A stretch of 64,000 nucleotides of DNA from Pseudomonadota bacterium (GTDB lineage: Bacteria; Pseudomonadota; Gammaproteobacteria; Burkholderiales; Burkholderiaceae_C): positions 62,001 through 126,000 of the forward strand of contig JADFIG010000003.1 in NCBI GenBank assembly GCA_022566735.1, written 5' to 3'. Below the pieces are notes generated by a model. It was not told the origin of the DNA. It did no database searches and worked only from the letters and a program-made list of their open reading frames with translations. The position numbers and the translations under genes are program-made. This document shows positions 29,844 to 38,109 of this stretch, in pieces. Numbering within the stretch: position 1 is the first letter of the stretch; each line of letters opens with the position of its first letter.

Positions 29844-31109
29844 TCAGGCTGGCTGCGACGCCCCTTGCAGGCGCCACAGCGAGGTGACCTCGCCCGAGCG
29901 CGCCGCGTGCAGCGGGTCGCCGCGGTCCTGCGCCTTGCCGTGGCGCGGGCGGATGTCCAGGCGTCCCGCCACCGTCAGGCCGGCTTGCGCGATCCAGCCC
30001 AGCAACTGCTCGCGCGAGCGCAGGCCCAGGCGCTCGGCGAAATCCGACAGGATCAACCAGCCCTCGCCGCCGGGCAGCAGGTGCGCGGCCAGGCCGTTCA
30101 GGAAGCCCTTGAGCATGCGGCTGTCGGGGTCGTAGATGGCCTGCTCGACGGCCGAGCTGGGGTGGCCCGGCAACCAGGGCGGGTTGCAGACGATGAGGGC
30201 GGCGCGGCGCGGTGAGGCGCCCGGCAGCGGGAACAGGTCGGTCTGCAGCACGGAGACACGCTGCCCCAGGCCCAGGCGCTGGAGGTTGTCCTGAGCGCAG
30301 GCCAGGGCGCGCGGTGCCAGCTCGGTGGCCAGCACATGGGGCACGCCCCGGCGCGCCAGCACGGCGGCGATCACGCCGGTGCCGGTGCCGATGTCCCAGG
30401 CCTCGCCCTGTGCACCCTGCGCCTGCAGGGCCGCCGGCAGGGGCGCGTCGCGCAGCAGGTCCAGGTACTCGCCGCGCACCGGCGAGAACACGCCGTGGTG
30501 CGGGTGGATGCTGGCGCCCAGGGCCGGCACGGGCACGCCCTTCTTGCGCCATTCGTGCGCGCCGATCAGCCCCTGCAGTTCGCGCAGCGAGGCCGCATAG
30601 GGCGCATCGGCCGGGCCATGGGCCTCCAGGCAGGCGGCCTGCACATCGGGAGCGCGGCGCAGGGGAATGCGGTGGCCAGCCTCGAAGGGGATGAGCAGCA
30701 GCCCGAGGATGCGCGCGCGCTCGGCCTGGGCCTTGCGGTGCAGGTGGAAGGCCTGGGTGATGGGGGCCATGCCTTCTGGGGGTGCGACAGGCGGTGCGGC
30801 GGGCTTGCGCTGGCCGCGGCGCTGGGCGCTGTGGTCCATGCGCCGGCCCAGGGCCTGCAGCATCTGGCGGGCCTGCTGGAAGTCGCCTTGCCACAGCAGG
30901 GCCGTGCCCTCGCAGACCAGGCGGTAGGCCGCGTCGGCCGAGAGGGTGTCATCGGCCAGGCGCACGCGCTTGGGTGCGGGCACACCGGCCAGGCTGCGCC
31001 AGGCCACCTCGTGGGACTGCCCGTCGTCTCCGGTCCAGTGGAGGGTCGGGGACAGGGGGGGCGGTGCGGCGTCGTGCATCGTGGCGTCGTTCATCGTGGC
31101 GTCGTTCAT
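29844..31109 (-). CDS. Class I SAM-dependent methyltransferase (HemK/PrmC-like)
   Basis: A 421-residue protein with a C-terminal Rossmann methyltransferase domain. Motif I is WDIGTGTGVIAAVLARRG, the acidic strand end is LATELAPRALACAQ and the catalytic-type motif is CNPPWLPG near residue 307. N/DPPY/W motifs methylate amide or ring nitrogens in PrmC, RsmC and DNA N6 enzymes. The N-terminal 170 residues look like a specific substrate-binding region. The ATG at 31109 is preceded by GAGGGA. Three tandem MNDAT-like codons make the first residues repetitive. It follows pfkB by 11 bp, so the two genes form a unit. Substrate unknown; ribosomal protein or release factor is plausible. Confidence 0.75.
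   Translation of the reverse strand: MNDATMNDATMHDAAPPPLSPTLHWTGDDGQSHEVAWRSLAGVPAPKRVRLADDTLSADAAYRLVCEGTALLWQGDFQQARQMLQALGRRMDHSAQRRGQRKPAAPPVAPPEGMAPITQAFHLHRKAQAERARILGLLLIPFEAGHRIPLRRAPDVQAACLEAHGPADAPYAASLRELQGLIGAHEWRKKGVPVPALGASIHPHHGVFSPVRGEYLDLLRDAPLPAALQAQGAQGEAWDIGTGTGVIAAVLARRGVPHVLATELAPRALACAQDNLQRLGLGQRVSVLQTDLFPLPGASPRRAALIVCNPPWLPGHPSSAVEQAIYDPDSRMLKGFLNGLAAHLLPGGEGWLILSDFAERLGLRSREQLLGWIAQAGLTVAGRLDIRPRHGKAQDRGDPLHAARSGEVTSLWRLQGASQPA
31066..31109 (-). repeat. 15-bp tandem repeat at the 5' end of the methyltransferase gene
   Basis: On the minus strand ATGAACGACGCCACG occurs twice and is followed by a third degenerate copy ATGCACGACGCC. Each copy starts with an in-frame ATG, so there are three possible start codons and the amino end reads M-N-D-A-T twice. 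Copy number can change without frame loss. Confidence 0.85.
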
Positions 31110-31120
31110 GGGGACGTCCC

Positions 31121-32113
31121 TCACAGTGGCCGGACCTGCACTTGCGCCAGCAAGCGGGCCACATCGGCCGGGTCGCACAGGGCCGTGCCTTGCGACAGCA
31201 ACGCCGCCGCGCTGGCGGCCATGGCGTGGGCGAAGGCGCTCGCCTCGTCCTGCCCCTGGCTGAGCGCCCACACCAGGCCGCCCACGAAGCTGTCCCCCGC
31301 CCCGATGGTGCTGGCCACGGCCACCTGCAGCGCCGCCGCGCGCCAGGCGCCCTGGGCGGACACCAGCAAGGCGCCGTCTTCGCCCAGGGACAGGGCCACC
31401 AGGCGGGCGCGGCCGTCGTGGATGAGCGTGCGCGCCGCCGCCACCTGCTCGGCCTCGCTGGCCAGCGGCAGGCCGGTGAGCTCGCGCAACTCGCGCAGGC
31501 TGGGCTTGACCAGGTCGACGCAGGCACCGGCATCGACCGCCAGGGTGCGGGCCAGGGCCGGGCCGTTGGTGTCGAGCACGAAGCGTGCGCCCGCCGCCTG
31601 CACCTGCCGCGCCACGCGGGCGTAGAAATCGGGCAGCACCCCAGGCGGCAGGCCGCCGCTGGCCACCACCCAGTCCGGGTGTCTGCCGTCCGCCTGTCCG
31701 GGCGCGCTCTCCAGCCAGCCCGCCACGGCGTCCAGGCAGGCCTGGGCCTCGGCCTCGCTCAGGGCCGGTCCGGGCAGCACGAAGCGGAAGTCCTGCCCGC
31801 TGCTGAGCTCGTGGGCCGAGAAGCTCTCGCGCGTTTCGCCAGCGATGGGCACCACCTGGCGCGGCACGCCTTCGGCATCCAGCAAGCGCCCCAGCACCTG
31901 CCCCACCGCGCCACCGGCCGGGTAGAGGGCGCACACCTGAGCGCCGAGGCGGTGCAGCACGCGGGCCACGTTGATGCCGCCCCCGCCAGGGTGCTGCTGT
32001 GCCGGGCCGCAGCGCAGCTTGTGCACGGGCTCGACCCGGTCGATGGACGTGGACACATCCAGCGCCGGGTTCATGGTCAGGGTGAGGATGCGGGACGGGG
32101 CAATGCGGGACAT
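31121..32113 (-). CDS. PfkB-family hexose kinase (1-phosphofructokinase type)
   Basis: A 330-residue sugar kinase. It starts ILTLTMNPALDVSTSIDRVE with the substrate-binding PGGGGINVARVLHRLG segment near residue 43. The DTNGPAL segment lies near 181 and the ATP/anion-hole signature TIGAGDSFVGG with the catalytic Asp is near 263. This pattern is that of LacC/FruK/PfkB enzymes which phosphorylate fructose-1-phosphate, fructose-6-phosphate or tagatose-6-phosphate. No fruA/PTS genes are in the window, so the substrate cannot be fixed. It probably forms an operon with the methyltransferase 11 bp downstream. Confidence 0.85.
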   Translation of the reverse strand: MSRIAPSRILTLTMNPALDVSTSIDRVEPVHKLRCGPAQQHPGGGGINVARVLHRLGAQVCALYPAGGAVGQVLGRLLDAEGVPRQVVPIAGETRESFSAHELSSGQDFRFVLPGPALSEAEAQACLDAVAGWLESAPGQADGRHPDWVVASGGLPPGVLPDFYARVARQVQAAGARFVLDTNGPALARTLAVDAGACVDLVKPSLRELRELTGLPLASEAEQVAAARTLIHDGRARLVALSLGEDGALLVSAQGAWRAAALQVAVASTIGAGDSFVGGLVWALSQGQDEASAFAHAMAASAAALLSQGTALCDPADVARLLAQVQVRPL

Positions 32114-32186
32114 GGGTCACATCCTAGCGCCAGCGCGCAGGCGGCCGGTTCGGAGCGGCGCGCGCGATCCGGCACAATCCCACCCC

Positions 32187-33560
32187 ATGAGCGAGGCACC
32201 CGCCCCCGAAAACGCACCAGCCCCCCACGACCTGCAGGACATCGCCCCGGAAGGCGGCCGCACCGAACCCGGCTTCGAGCACTTCTTCCGCGACCCCGAC
32301 AGCGCCCCCGAGCAGCCGCTCGCCTGGGCCTTGCAGCAACGCCTGGACCTGATCAACGCCTTGCGCGGCCTTTTCGGCGGAGCGCAGGCCGGCGTGCAGC
32401 TGCGCCTGTGGTGTTTCCTGGAGCTGGCCAGCCAGCCGCAGGCCCGCCTCTCGCGCGACGACGTCAACCGGCTCTGCCACATGGTGCTGCCGGACCCGCT
32501 GGACGGCGCCCTCAAGCGCCTGCGCGAGCTGGGGCTGCTGGCCTGGGATGCCACCGCGCAGGACTACCACCTGCCGCCCCTGGCCCAGCAGGTGCACGCG
32601 CTGCTGGCCCCGCTGAGCACCCCCGCGGCCGCCACGGAAGACGACGAGATGGCCGGCCTGCTGGCCCAGGTCGCCGGTGCGCAGCAGCTGGGCATCGTCA
32701 ACGCCAACCACCTCAAGCACCTGCACGCGCAGCTGGCCCGCCTGCACGACGAGTTCGCCGAGGCCATCGCCAGCGGCTCCGAAGCCCGCCTGCGCGCCGC
32801 CCAGCCGCGCTTCGACCGTGCCCTGCAACTGATCGACCGCGCCGGCCAGGCCCTGACCGCGCTGATCCGCGCCGAACACGACGACCCCCGCCTGGAGCGA
32901 GAAGCCCGCGCCATCGGCCAGGAACAAGCCCGCCTGCTGGCCATGGCCAGCCAGTTCACCCGCGCGCTGCAACAGGCCGACCGCCAGCGCGTGACGCTGG
33001 GCTCCACCGGCCTGACGACGTCTGACGTGCGCACCTGGTTGCAGTCCCACCCGGCCCTGCACGAGCTGCTGGGCGAGGCCATGAGCGTGCCGGTGCGCCC
33101 GGTCATGGTCAGCCCGCACGACCTCATCGACGTGGCCGAAGGCGAGTTCGAGCGCGACCGCCCGGCCCCCGGCAGCGCCACCGGCCTGCCCCCTCCGGCC
33201 GCCGCTGCCGAAGGCTCGCTCGACACCCTGAGCCTGCCGGCCGAGCTCGGCGCGCTGGTCCACCAGTTCACGCGCTGGAGCGAACGCGGCGAGGGCCCCC
33301 GTCCCTTGCGCGACGCCATCCTGGGGGGCCGCTTCGCCCAGGCCGCCTACCGCCTGCAGCTGATGCCGCTGGTGGGCGACGCCCAGGCCCAGACCCTCAA
33401 GGGCCTGACCGGCGACCTCGCCCGCACCCCCTGGCAGTGGCAGTTCGAGCCCCGCCACGAAGCCACCGACAACGAGGCCGTCGCCCGCATCAGCGCCGGC
33501 ACGGTCCAGCCCCTGACGCCGAACGCCCCGACCGAAGCCCCTCCGAGCGACCCGACATGA
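32187..33560 (+). CDS. Kleisin-like subunit of an SMC complex (MksF/JetA-like)
   Basis: A 457-residue protein, first gene of a three-gene operon with an SMC ATPase. Residues about 45-130 look like a winged helix (ALQQRLDLINALRGLF, DDVNRLCHMVLPDPLDGALK). A middle helical bundle (about 155-280) follows, with HAQLARLHDEFAEAIASGSE and AIGQEQARLLAMASQFTRAL. A final domain after a Pro/Ala linker ends near residue 457. This order (winged helix, helical bundle, C-terminal domain) is that of MukF/MksF/JetA. Sequence identity to named families is low to my eye. The stop overlaps the next start by 4 bp (ATGA). Role inferred from the operon. Confidence 0.6.
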   Translation: MSEAPAPENAPAPHDLQDIAPEGGRTEPGFEHFFRDPDSAPEQPLAWALQQRLDLINALRGLFGGAQAGVQLRLWCFLELASQPQARLSRDDVNRLCHMVLPDPLDGALKRLRELGLLAWDATAQDYHLPPLAQQVHALLAPLSTPAAATEDDEMAGLLAQVAGAQQLGIVNANHLKHLHAQLARLHDEFAEAIASGSEARLRAAQPRFDRALQLIDRAGQALTALIRAEHDDPRLEREARAIGQEQARLLAMASQFTRALQQADRQRVTLGSTGLTTSDVRTWLQSHPALHELLGEAMSVPVRPVMVSPHDLIDVAEGEFERDRPAPGSATGLPPPAAAAEGSLDTLSLPAELGALVHQFTRWSERGEGPRPLRDAILGGRFAQAAYRLQLMPLVGDAQAQTLKGLTGDLARTPWQWQFEPRHEATDNEAVARISAGTVQPLTPNAPTEAPPSDPT

Positions 33561-34300
33561 GCAAGCACCTGGACGATGCCGCCCTGCTGGCGGCCGAACT
33601 GCTGGCGCGGCGCTGGCTGCCCCGCCAGCACCCCAAGGTCAAGCGCGCCCTCATCGACGCCGACCTCTGGGCCGCCACGCAAGAGCGCCTGGCCCAGGTC
33701 GGCCTGCGCCTGATCGACAACCTCTACGCCGACCACGTCAGCGTGGCCCTGCTGCGCCCGGCCGAGACCGCCGTCTTCGGCGAGGCCGGCCTCGACAGCC
33801 ACAACAACATCGACCTGCCGCGCGATGCCGTCTCGCTGCTGGTGCTGCTGTGGGCGCTGATCGTCCTGCCCAAGCGCGAACGCCAGCAGGCCCGCGCCGC
33901 CAGGATCGACAAGGACGGCGACAGCGACTCCCAGAACGACATGTTCGGCAAGGACAAGCCCGTGCCGAGCGCCGCCAGCGTCAGCCCGCTGGTGTCCTAC
34001 CGTGCGCTGCTGGCCGACTTCGGCGTGCAGCTGGGCAAGAAGACGCGCCTGGACACCAACCTCAAGCGCCTGGAAAACCACGGCTTCATCGTGCGCAAGG
34101 GCGAGGACATCGCCGAAGGCCCGCTGCTCGATCTGCTGCTCGACTACGACGCGCTCGCGCCCCGCATCCTGCAAGGCGCCCTGGGCGATGTGCTGGCCCA
34201 GGCCAAGGAACTGCAGGCCAGCCTGCCGCTGGCGCTGACCCAGCCGCCGCTGGAAGACGCCGACGCCCCTGAAGACACCGACGACCAAGCCGAGGCCTGA
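33557..34300 (+). CDS. Winged-helix accessory subunit of an SMC complex (MksE/JetB-like)
   Basis: A 247-residue protein between the kleisin-like and SMC genes. The first half (QERLAQVGLRLIDNLYADHV, VALLRPAETAVF) and the second (SVSPLVSYRALLADFGVQLG, TRLDTNLKRLENHGFIVR) read as two winged helices. The helix VSLLVLLWALIVLP joins them. This is the layout of DUF4194/JetB and of MukE/MksE. An acidic linker (DKDGDSDSQND) and acidic tail are present. It overlaps the upstream gene by 4 bp and precedes the SMC gene by 6 bp. Function, regulating the kleisin, is inferred. Confidence 0.6.
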   Translation: MSKHLDDAALLAAELLARRWLPRQHPKVKRALIDADLWAATQERLAQVGLRLIDNLYADHVSVALLRPAETAVFGEAGLDSHNNIDLPRDAVSLLVLLWALIVLPKRERQQARAARIDKDGDSDSQNDMFGKDKPVPSAASVSPLVSYRALLADFGVQLGKKTRLDTNLKRLENHGFIVRKGEDIAEGPLLDLLLDYDALAPRILQGALGDVLAQAKELQASLPLALTQPPLEDADAPEDTDDQAEA

Positions 34301-34306
34301 TCTCCC

Positions 34307-37138
34307 ATGTTCCACCTGCAAAGCCTCGAACTGCTGCACTGGGATTACTGCCAGCGCCTGACCCTGCCGCTGGACGGCGCCATCATCACCGTGGCGGGCC
34401 CCAACGGCTCGGGCAAGACCACCTTGCTCGACGCCATGCGCACCCTGCTGGGCCTGGAATGCTCGGGCGGGCGCAACTACAAGACCTACGCGCGCCACGC
34501 CAACGCCGACAGCGCCTGGCTGCGCGCCACGGTCGACAACCGCCCGCGCAACCGCCAGTCGTCGAACCGGCCGTTCGCGCGCTGCCTGCTCTACGCGGAC
34601 GTGGTCACGCTGGCCTGCCGCATCGACCGCAACGGCGGCGACTGGACGCGCCGCTACACCATGGTCGAGGGCGACGTGTCCATCGAGCAGCTGATCGAAC
34701 GTGGCTCGGGCGGAACCAGTGACAGGGACTGGCTGGGCATCGACAACTGGCGCAAGCGCCTCGAAGGTGCCGGCCTGTCGCGCGCCATCGCCCGCGTGCT
34801 GGCGCTCGAACAGGGCCAGACCGACCGCCTGTGCGAGTACAGCCCCAAGGAGCTGCTCAAGCTCGTCTTCGACGTCTTCGGTGACCAGGACGTGCTCGAC
34901 CGCTACGACGAGGCCCGCAGCCACCAGAAGCAGCTGACGCAGGAAGTCGAAGCGGCGGAGCGCGAGCTCTCGCACGGCCGTGCCCAGCGCGCCGAGCTGG
35001 AAGTGCGCGTCAACAACCACCGCCAGTACGAGCTCAAGTGCCAGGAGCGCGAGCGCCTGGCCACCGAGGTCGTGCCGGTGCTGAGCAACCACGAGACGCG
35101 CAAGTCCCTGGCGACCAAGCTGCGCGAGCTGCACCGCCAGCGCCTGCAATCGACCGACGACCGCCGCGCCCACGGCCAGGTCAAGGCAGAGCTGCTGCAG
35201 CGCCTGCAGGACCAGACCACGGCCGCCGAACGCGTCGAAGCGCTCGAAGCCAAGGTGCGCACCGCCCGCCGCCTGCAGGAGGAAGCCCGCGACGCCGAGC
35301 GCCCCATGGAGCTCATCGTCAAGCGTGCCGACGAGCTGCAAGGCCTGGCCGTGGTCGAGGGCGATGCGGCCCAACTCACCACGCGCATCGCCGAGCTCAG
35401 CGAACACAAGCAGAAGCTGTCCGCCCAATGGCAGCGCCTGAAAGACCAGCGCGACGACGCGCAAAAAGCTTTCGACGCGCTCAAGGGCCAGCGCCAGGCC
35501 CCGCCGCCGCCCGACGTCACCCGCTTTCGCCGCACGCTCGATGAGGCCGGCATCGCCCACCACCTGATCGCCGACGTCATCGAGATCACCGACGAGCGCT
35601 GGCGTGCTGCCGCCGAAGGCGTGCTGCGTGGCAGCCGCTGGGTGGTGGTGCTGGCCCAGCCGGGCCAGGAGGCGCAAGCCATGGCCCTGGCCGAGCGCGA
35701 GCGCTACCGCCACTACATCGTGGCCGATGCCGAAGACGCGCCGGCCAGCCCCGACAAGCACAGCCTGCTGGCCGTGCTGAAAGCCTCCGCGCCCTTGCCG
35801 CGCTGGCTGCTGCGCCAGCTCGAACACATCCGCCGTGTGGACAGCACCGAGGCCGGCGTGAAGGCCGGTGGCGAGTGGATCACCCCCGAGGCCTACCACC
35901 GCGATGGCCGCGGCGGCCGCTCCGTCTGGGTCGACCCGAGCCAGCACCAGTTCGGCGCCTCGGCCGTGGCCACGCGCCGCACCTCCATCGAGAACCGCCT
36001 GGCCCAGCTCGACGAAGAAATGACGCGCATCGTGCGCGACCAGGCCTTCTTCGAGCGCCAGCTGCAGGACGCCCGCCAGGCCGCGCGAGGCTTCACCGCC
36101 GCCGCCGAGCTGGCAGAGCGCGAGGCCGAATTCAACGAGGCCCGCCGCCAGCTGCCCGTGCTCAAGCAGGCCCGCGTCGATGCCGGCGAGCGCTGGCAAG
36201 GCGCCGAAGCCGAGCTCAAGCGCGCCGTGGTCGAGCAGACCCACGCCCAGCACGCCTACCGCCAGGCCCAGGAACGCCTGGCCCACATCGAGCAGCGCAG
36301 CGCCCAGCACGAACGCGAATGGCAGGTCCGCTTCGACGACCTCGTCGCCCAGGCCGTGATGTCCCGCGAGGTCAAGCTCTCGCTGCCGGCCAGCTGGCGC
36401 CGCGCCGAACGCATCCGCGACATGCAGGGCCACTACGGCAACGCCACCCAGGCCCGCCTGCGCGCCGAGGCCGTGGACCGCGAGCTCAACGAAGGCCAGT
36501 GGGAAACCGATGGCACCGTCACCGAACAGCTCACGCTGATGAACGCCAACGTGCTGCGCCAGGAAGACGAGCTTGGCCAGCGCAAGGCCAGCAACTCGGC
36601 CGCGGCCATCGCCGTGGACAACGCCCGCGAGCGCTACACCGACGTGCTCAAGGTCACGGTGCGCCGCTACCGCAAGAACATCATCGAGCTGGGCCAGCTG
36701 GCCGGCGTCGATGTGCAGTGCGAGCTGCCCCACCTCGGCCAGGACGACGTCAGCCTGCGCCAGGCCGAGCTCAAGGTGCACTTCAACTTCGACGGCAAGG
36801 GCCACATCGGCCTCAACGACGGCGAAGCCTCGGGCGGCCAGCAGGTCATCAAGTCCCTGATCCTGCTGGTGGGCCTGATGAAGGACGACGAGACGCCCGG
36901 CGGCTTCGTCTTCATCGACGAACCCTTCGCCCACCTGGACGTGCGCAACATCCAGCTGGTCGGCCACTTCCTGCGCTCCACGCGCGCCCAGTACGTGCTG
37001 ACCACGCCGATCACGCACAACGTCGAGGTCTTCGAGCCCGCCGACGTCACCCTGGTGACGGCCAAGAAGCCCAAGGGCGCGCGCTGGGCCCCGCCCATCG
37101 GCGTGCTGCAGCGCCGCCCGCCTGCCGACGTCGTCTGA
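34307..37138 (+). CDS. Compact SMC-like ATPase (MksB/JetC-like)
   Basis: A 943-residue SMC-type protein. The N-terminal head has Walker A GPNGSGKTT (31-39). Two long coiled coils (about 190-400 and 560-800) flank a hinge-like segment (about 400-530) containing TRFRRTLDEAGIAHHLIADV and AAAEGVLRGSRWVVVL. The C-terminal head has the ABC signature in NDGEASGGQQVIKSL (about 837-850) and Walker B with D-loop GFVFIDEPFAHLD (about 866-878). It is much shorter than SMC (about 1150-1200) and MukB (about 1480) and closer to MksB or JetC. The catalytic Glu (IDEP) is kept. It should load on DNA with the two upstream products. No nuclease gene follows. Confidence 0.8.
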   Translation: MFHLQSLELLHWDYCQRLTLPLDGAIITVAGPNGSGKTTLLDAMRTLLGLECSGGRNYKTYARHANADSAWLRATVDNRPRNRQSSNRPFARCLLYADVVTLACRIDRNGGDWTRRYTMVEGDVSIEQLIERGSGGTSDRDWLGIDNWRKRLEGAGLSRAIARVLALEQGQTDRLCEYSPKELLKLVFDVFGDQDVLDRYDEARSHQKQLTQEVEAAERELSHGRAQRAELEVRVNNHRQYELKCQERERLATEVVPVLSNHETRKSLATKLRELHRQRLQSTDDRRAHGQVKAELLQRLQDQTTAAERVEALEAKVRTARRLQEEARDAERPMELIVKRADELQGLAVVEGDAAQLTTRIAELSEHKQKLSAQWQRLKDQRDDAQKAFDALKGQRQAPPPPDVTRFRRTLDEAGIAHHLIADVIEITDERWRAAAEGVLRGSRWVVVLAQPGQEAQAMALAERERYRHYIVADAEDAPASPDKHSLLAVLKASAPLPRWLLRQLEHIRRVDSTEAGVKAGGEWITPEAYHRDGRGGRSVWVDPSQHQFGASAVATRRTSIENRLAQLDEEMTRIVRDQAFFERQLQDARQAARGFTAAAELAEREAEFNEARRQLPVLKQARVDAGERWQGAEAELKRAVVEQTHAQHAYRQAQERLAHIEQRSAQHEREWQVRFDDLVAQAVMSREVKLSLPASWRRAERIRDMQGHYGNATQARLRAEAVDRELNEGQWETDGTVTEQLTLMNANVLRQEDELGQRKASNSAAAIAVDNARERYTDVLKVTVRRYRKNIIELGQLAGVDVQCELPHLGQDDVSLRQAELKVHFNFDGKGHIGLNDGEASGGQQVIKSLILLVGLMKDDETPGGFVFIDEPFAHLDVRNIQLVGHFLRSTRAQYVLTTPITHNVEVFEPADVTLVTAKKPKGARWAPPIGVLQRRPPADVV

Positions 37139-37180
37139 GGCCGGACGCAGGCCCGCTCGGCCACGGCAAGGCCGGCCCGG

Positions 37181-37204
37181 CAACCGCAACCGCAACGGCA
37201 ACGG
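37181..37204 (+). repeat. Four 6-bp repeats before the terminator hairpin
   Basis: CAACCG CAACCG CAACGG CAACGG lies between the SMC stop and the terminator stem. A simple slippage tract without coding capacity. Confidence 0.7.
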
Positions 37205-37222
37205 GCTCCCGAAGGAGCCCGT
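37201..37222. terminator. Bidirectional terminator stem between the SMC operon and the PEP-CTERM gene
   Basis: ACGGGCTCC (37201-37209) and GGAGCCCGT (37214-37222) form a perfect 9-bp stem with a CGAA tetraloop. It lies between convergent genes. There is no strong T-tract on either side, so it may depend on Rho or on the stem alone. Confidence 0.65.
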
Positions 37223-37246
37223 GATGCGGCAGGGCGTTCAGCCCGC

Positions 37247-37771
37247 TCAGGCAGCGCGGCGGCGCAGACCGGTGACGCCGACGATGCCGGCGCCGGCGAG
37301 CAGCAGGACCAGGGAGCCCGGCTCAGGCACCTGGGAGACGGTCTGCTGGGCGTAGATGCTGCCCAGGAAGGCCGTCTGGCCCGGCGCGGCGAAACCCAGC
37401 ACGGCCAGCGTGTGGGGGCCGATGGCCAGGTTGGAGGCGCTGAAAACCAGGTCCGTGCTGTTGGCCTGGGAGGGCTGGAAGGTCAGCGGGACGCCGTCGA
37501 CGGCCACCGCGAGGAAGCTCACGGGCGACAACGGCAGGCCCAGGAAATCGTTCAGCGCACCGATGGAGCCAAAGACATCGCTGGCCACCGACAGGCTGAA
37601 GGTGTAGCCGGCAACAACCGGCGCGAAATCGGGCTGGACGGACGAGCCGCCATACAGCGCCGGGAACAGGTTCAGATTGCCCAGATCGCCACCGGGGCTG
37701 ACAGGGTTGCCGGCCTGGGCGGCACCCGCGCACAGCAGGGCCGCTGCGGCCATCACTTGCTTCAGTTTCAT
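37247..37771 (-). CDS. PEP-CTERM sorted exported protein
   Basis: A 174-residue secreted protein. The signal peptide MKLKQVMAAAALLCAGAAQA is followed by about 125 residues of beta-rich sequence. It ends in the sorting signal VPEPGSLVLLLAGAGIVGVT followed by a basic tail GLRRRAA. This is the PEP-CTERM motif recognised by exosortase EpsH, which removes the tail. No exosortase or EPS gene is in the window. The start ATG at 37771 has AAGGGAG upstream. The body has no recognised domain; it may be a surface or matrix protein. Confidence 0.85.
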   Translation of the reverse strand: MKLKQVMAAAALLCAGAAQAGNPVSPGGDLGNLNLFPALYGGSSVQPDFAPVVAGYTFSLSVASDVFGSIGALNDFLGLPLSPVSFLAVAVDGVPLTFQPSQANSTDLVFSASNLAIGPHTLAVLGFAAPGQTAFLGSIYAQQTVSQVPEPGSLVLLLAGAGIVGVTGLRRRAA

Positions 37772-38109
37772 GATCACTCCCTTGCGATCGATTGCAAATC
37801 GCTTGCTGACAACCAGATGACCCGGCGCCTCAAGGACCGATCACATCCGACGACCGGATTGTTCACATGCCCCCTGGCCCGACCCATCCCCTGCTTGAGG
37901 GGTATTTGTCATCAAAAACAGATCCATTCGCCAGATGAAATGCACCTGTGAATGACATCACGGATTTCGCACCTGATCCGACCGAAAGACCTCACAGGGC
38001 GCAGGTGCATCCTGCCCGGATGTTGCGCCGCAGCATCTCAAGAAAAGCCGGGCAAAACAAACCCCGCAGGCCCGAAGGCGTGCGGGGTGCTTGTGGCAGC
38101 GCAGGGAGA
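37772..38109. other. Intergenic region between the PEP-CTERM gene and pckG
   Basis: 338 bp with no convincing gene. The left part is A/T-richer than its surroundings and should hold the promoter of the PEP-CTERM gene (GCGATCGATTGCAAATCGC gives a small inverted repeat at 37784-37802). The right end contains the pckG terminator. Confidence 0.6.
38051..38088 (-). terminator. Intrinsic terminator of pckG
   Basis: On the minus strand ACCCCGCA and TGCGGGGT pair (8 bp) around a 12-base loop and are followed by TTGTTTTG. It lies 22 bp past the pckG stop codon. A standard Rho-independent terminator. Confidence 0.8.

Noticed and set aside
32187-37138. A complete Wadjet defence system
   Set aside because: No JetD-like nuclease gene is adjacent, so only an SMC complex related to MksFEB/Wadjet is claimed.
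33347-37201. A very long open frame (about 1284 codons) antisense to the SMC operon
   Set aside because: High G+C with strong third-position bias opens long antisense frames. It has no domain logic, and the sense genes have clear motifs.
37247-37771. An exosortase/PEP-CTERM biosynthesis locus
   Set aside because: Only a substrate protein is present; no exosortase or polysaccharide genes are in the window.
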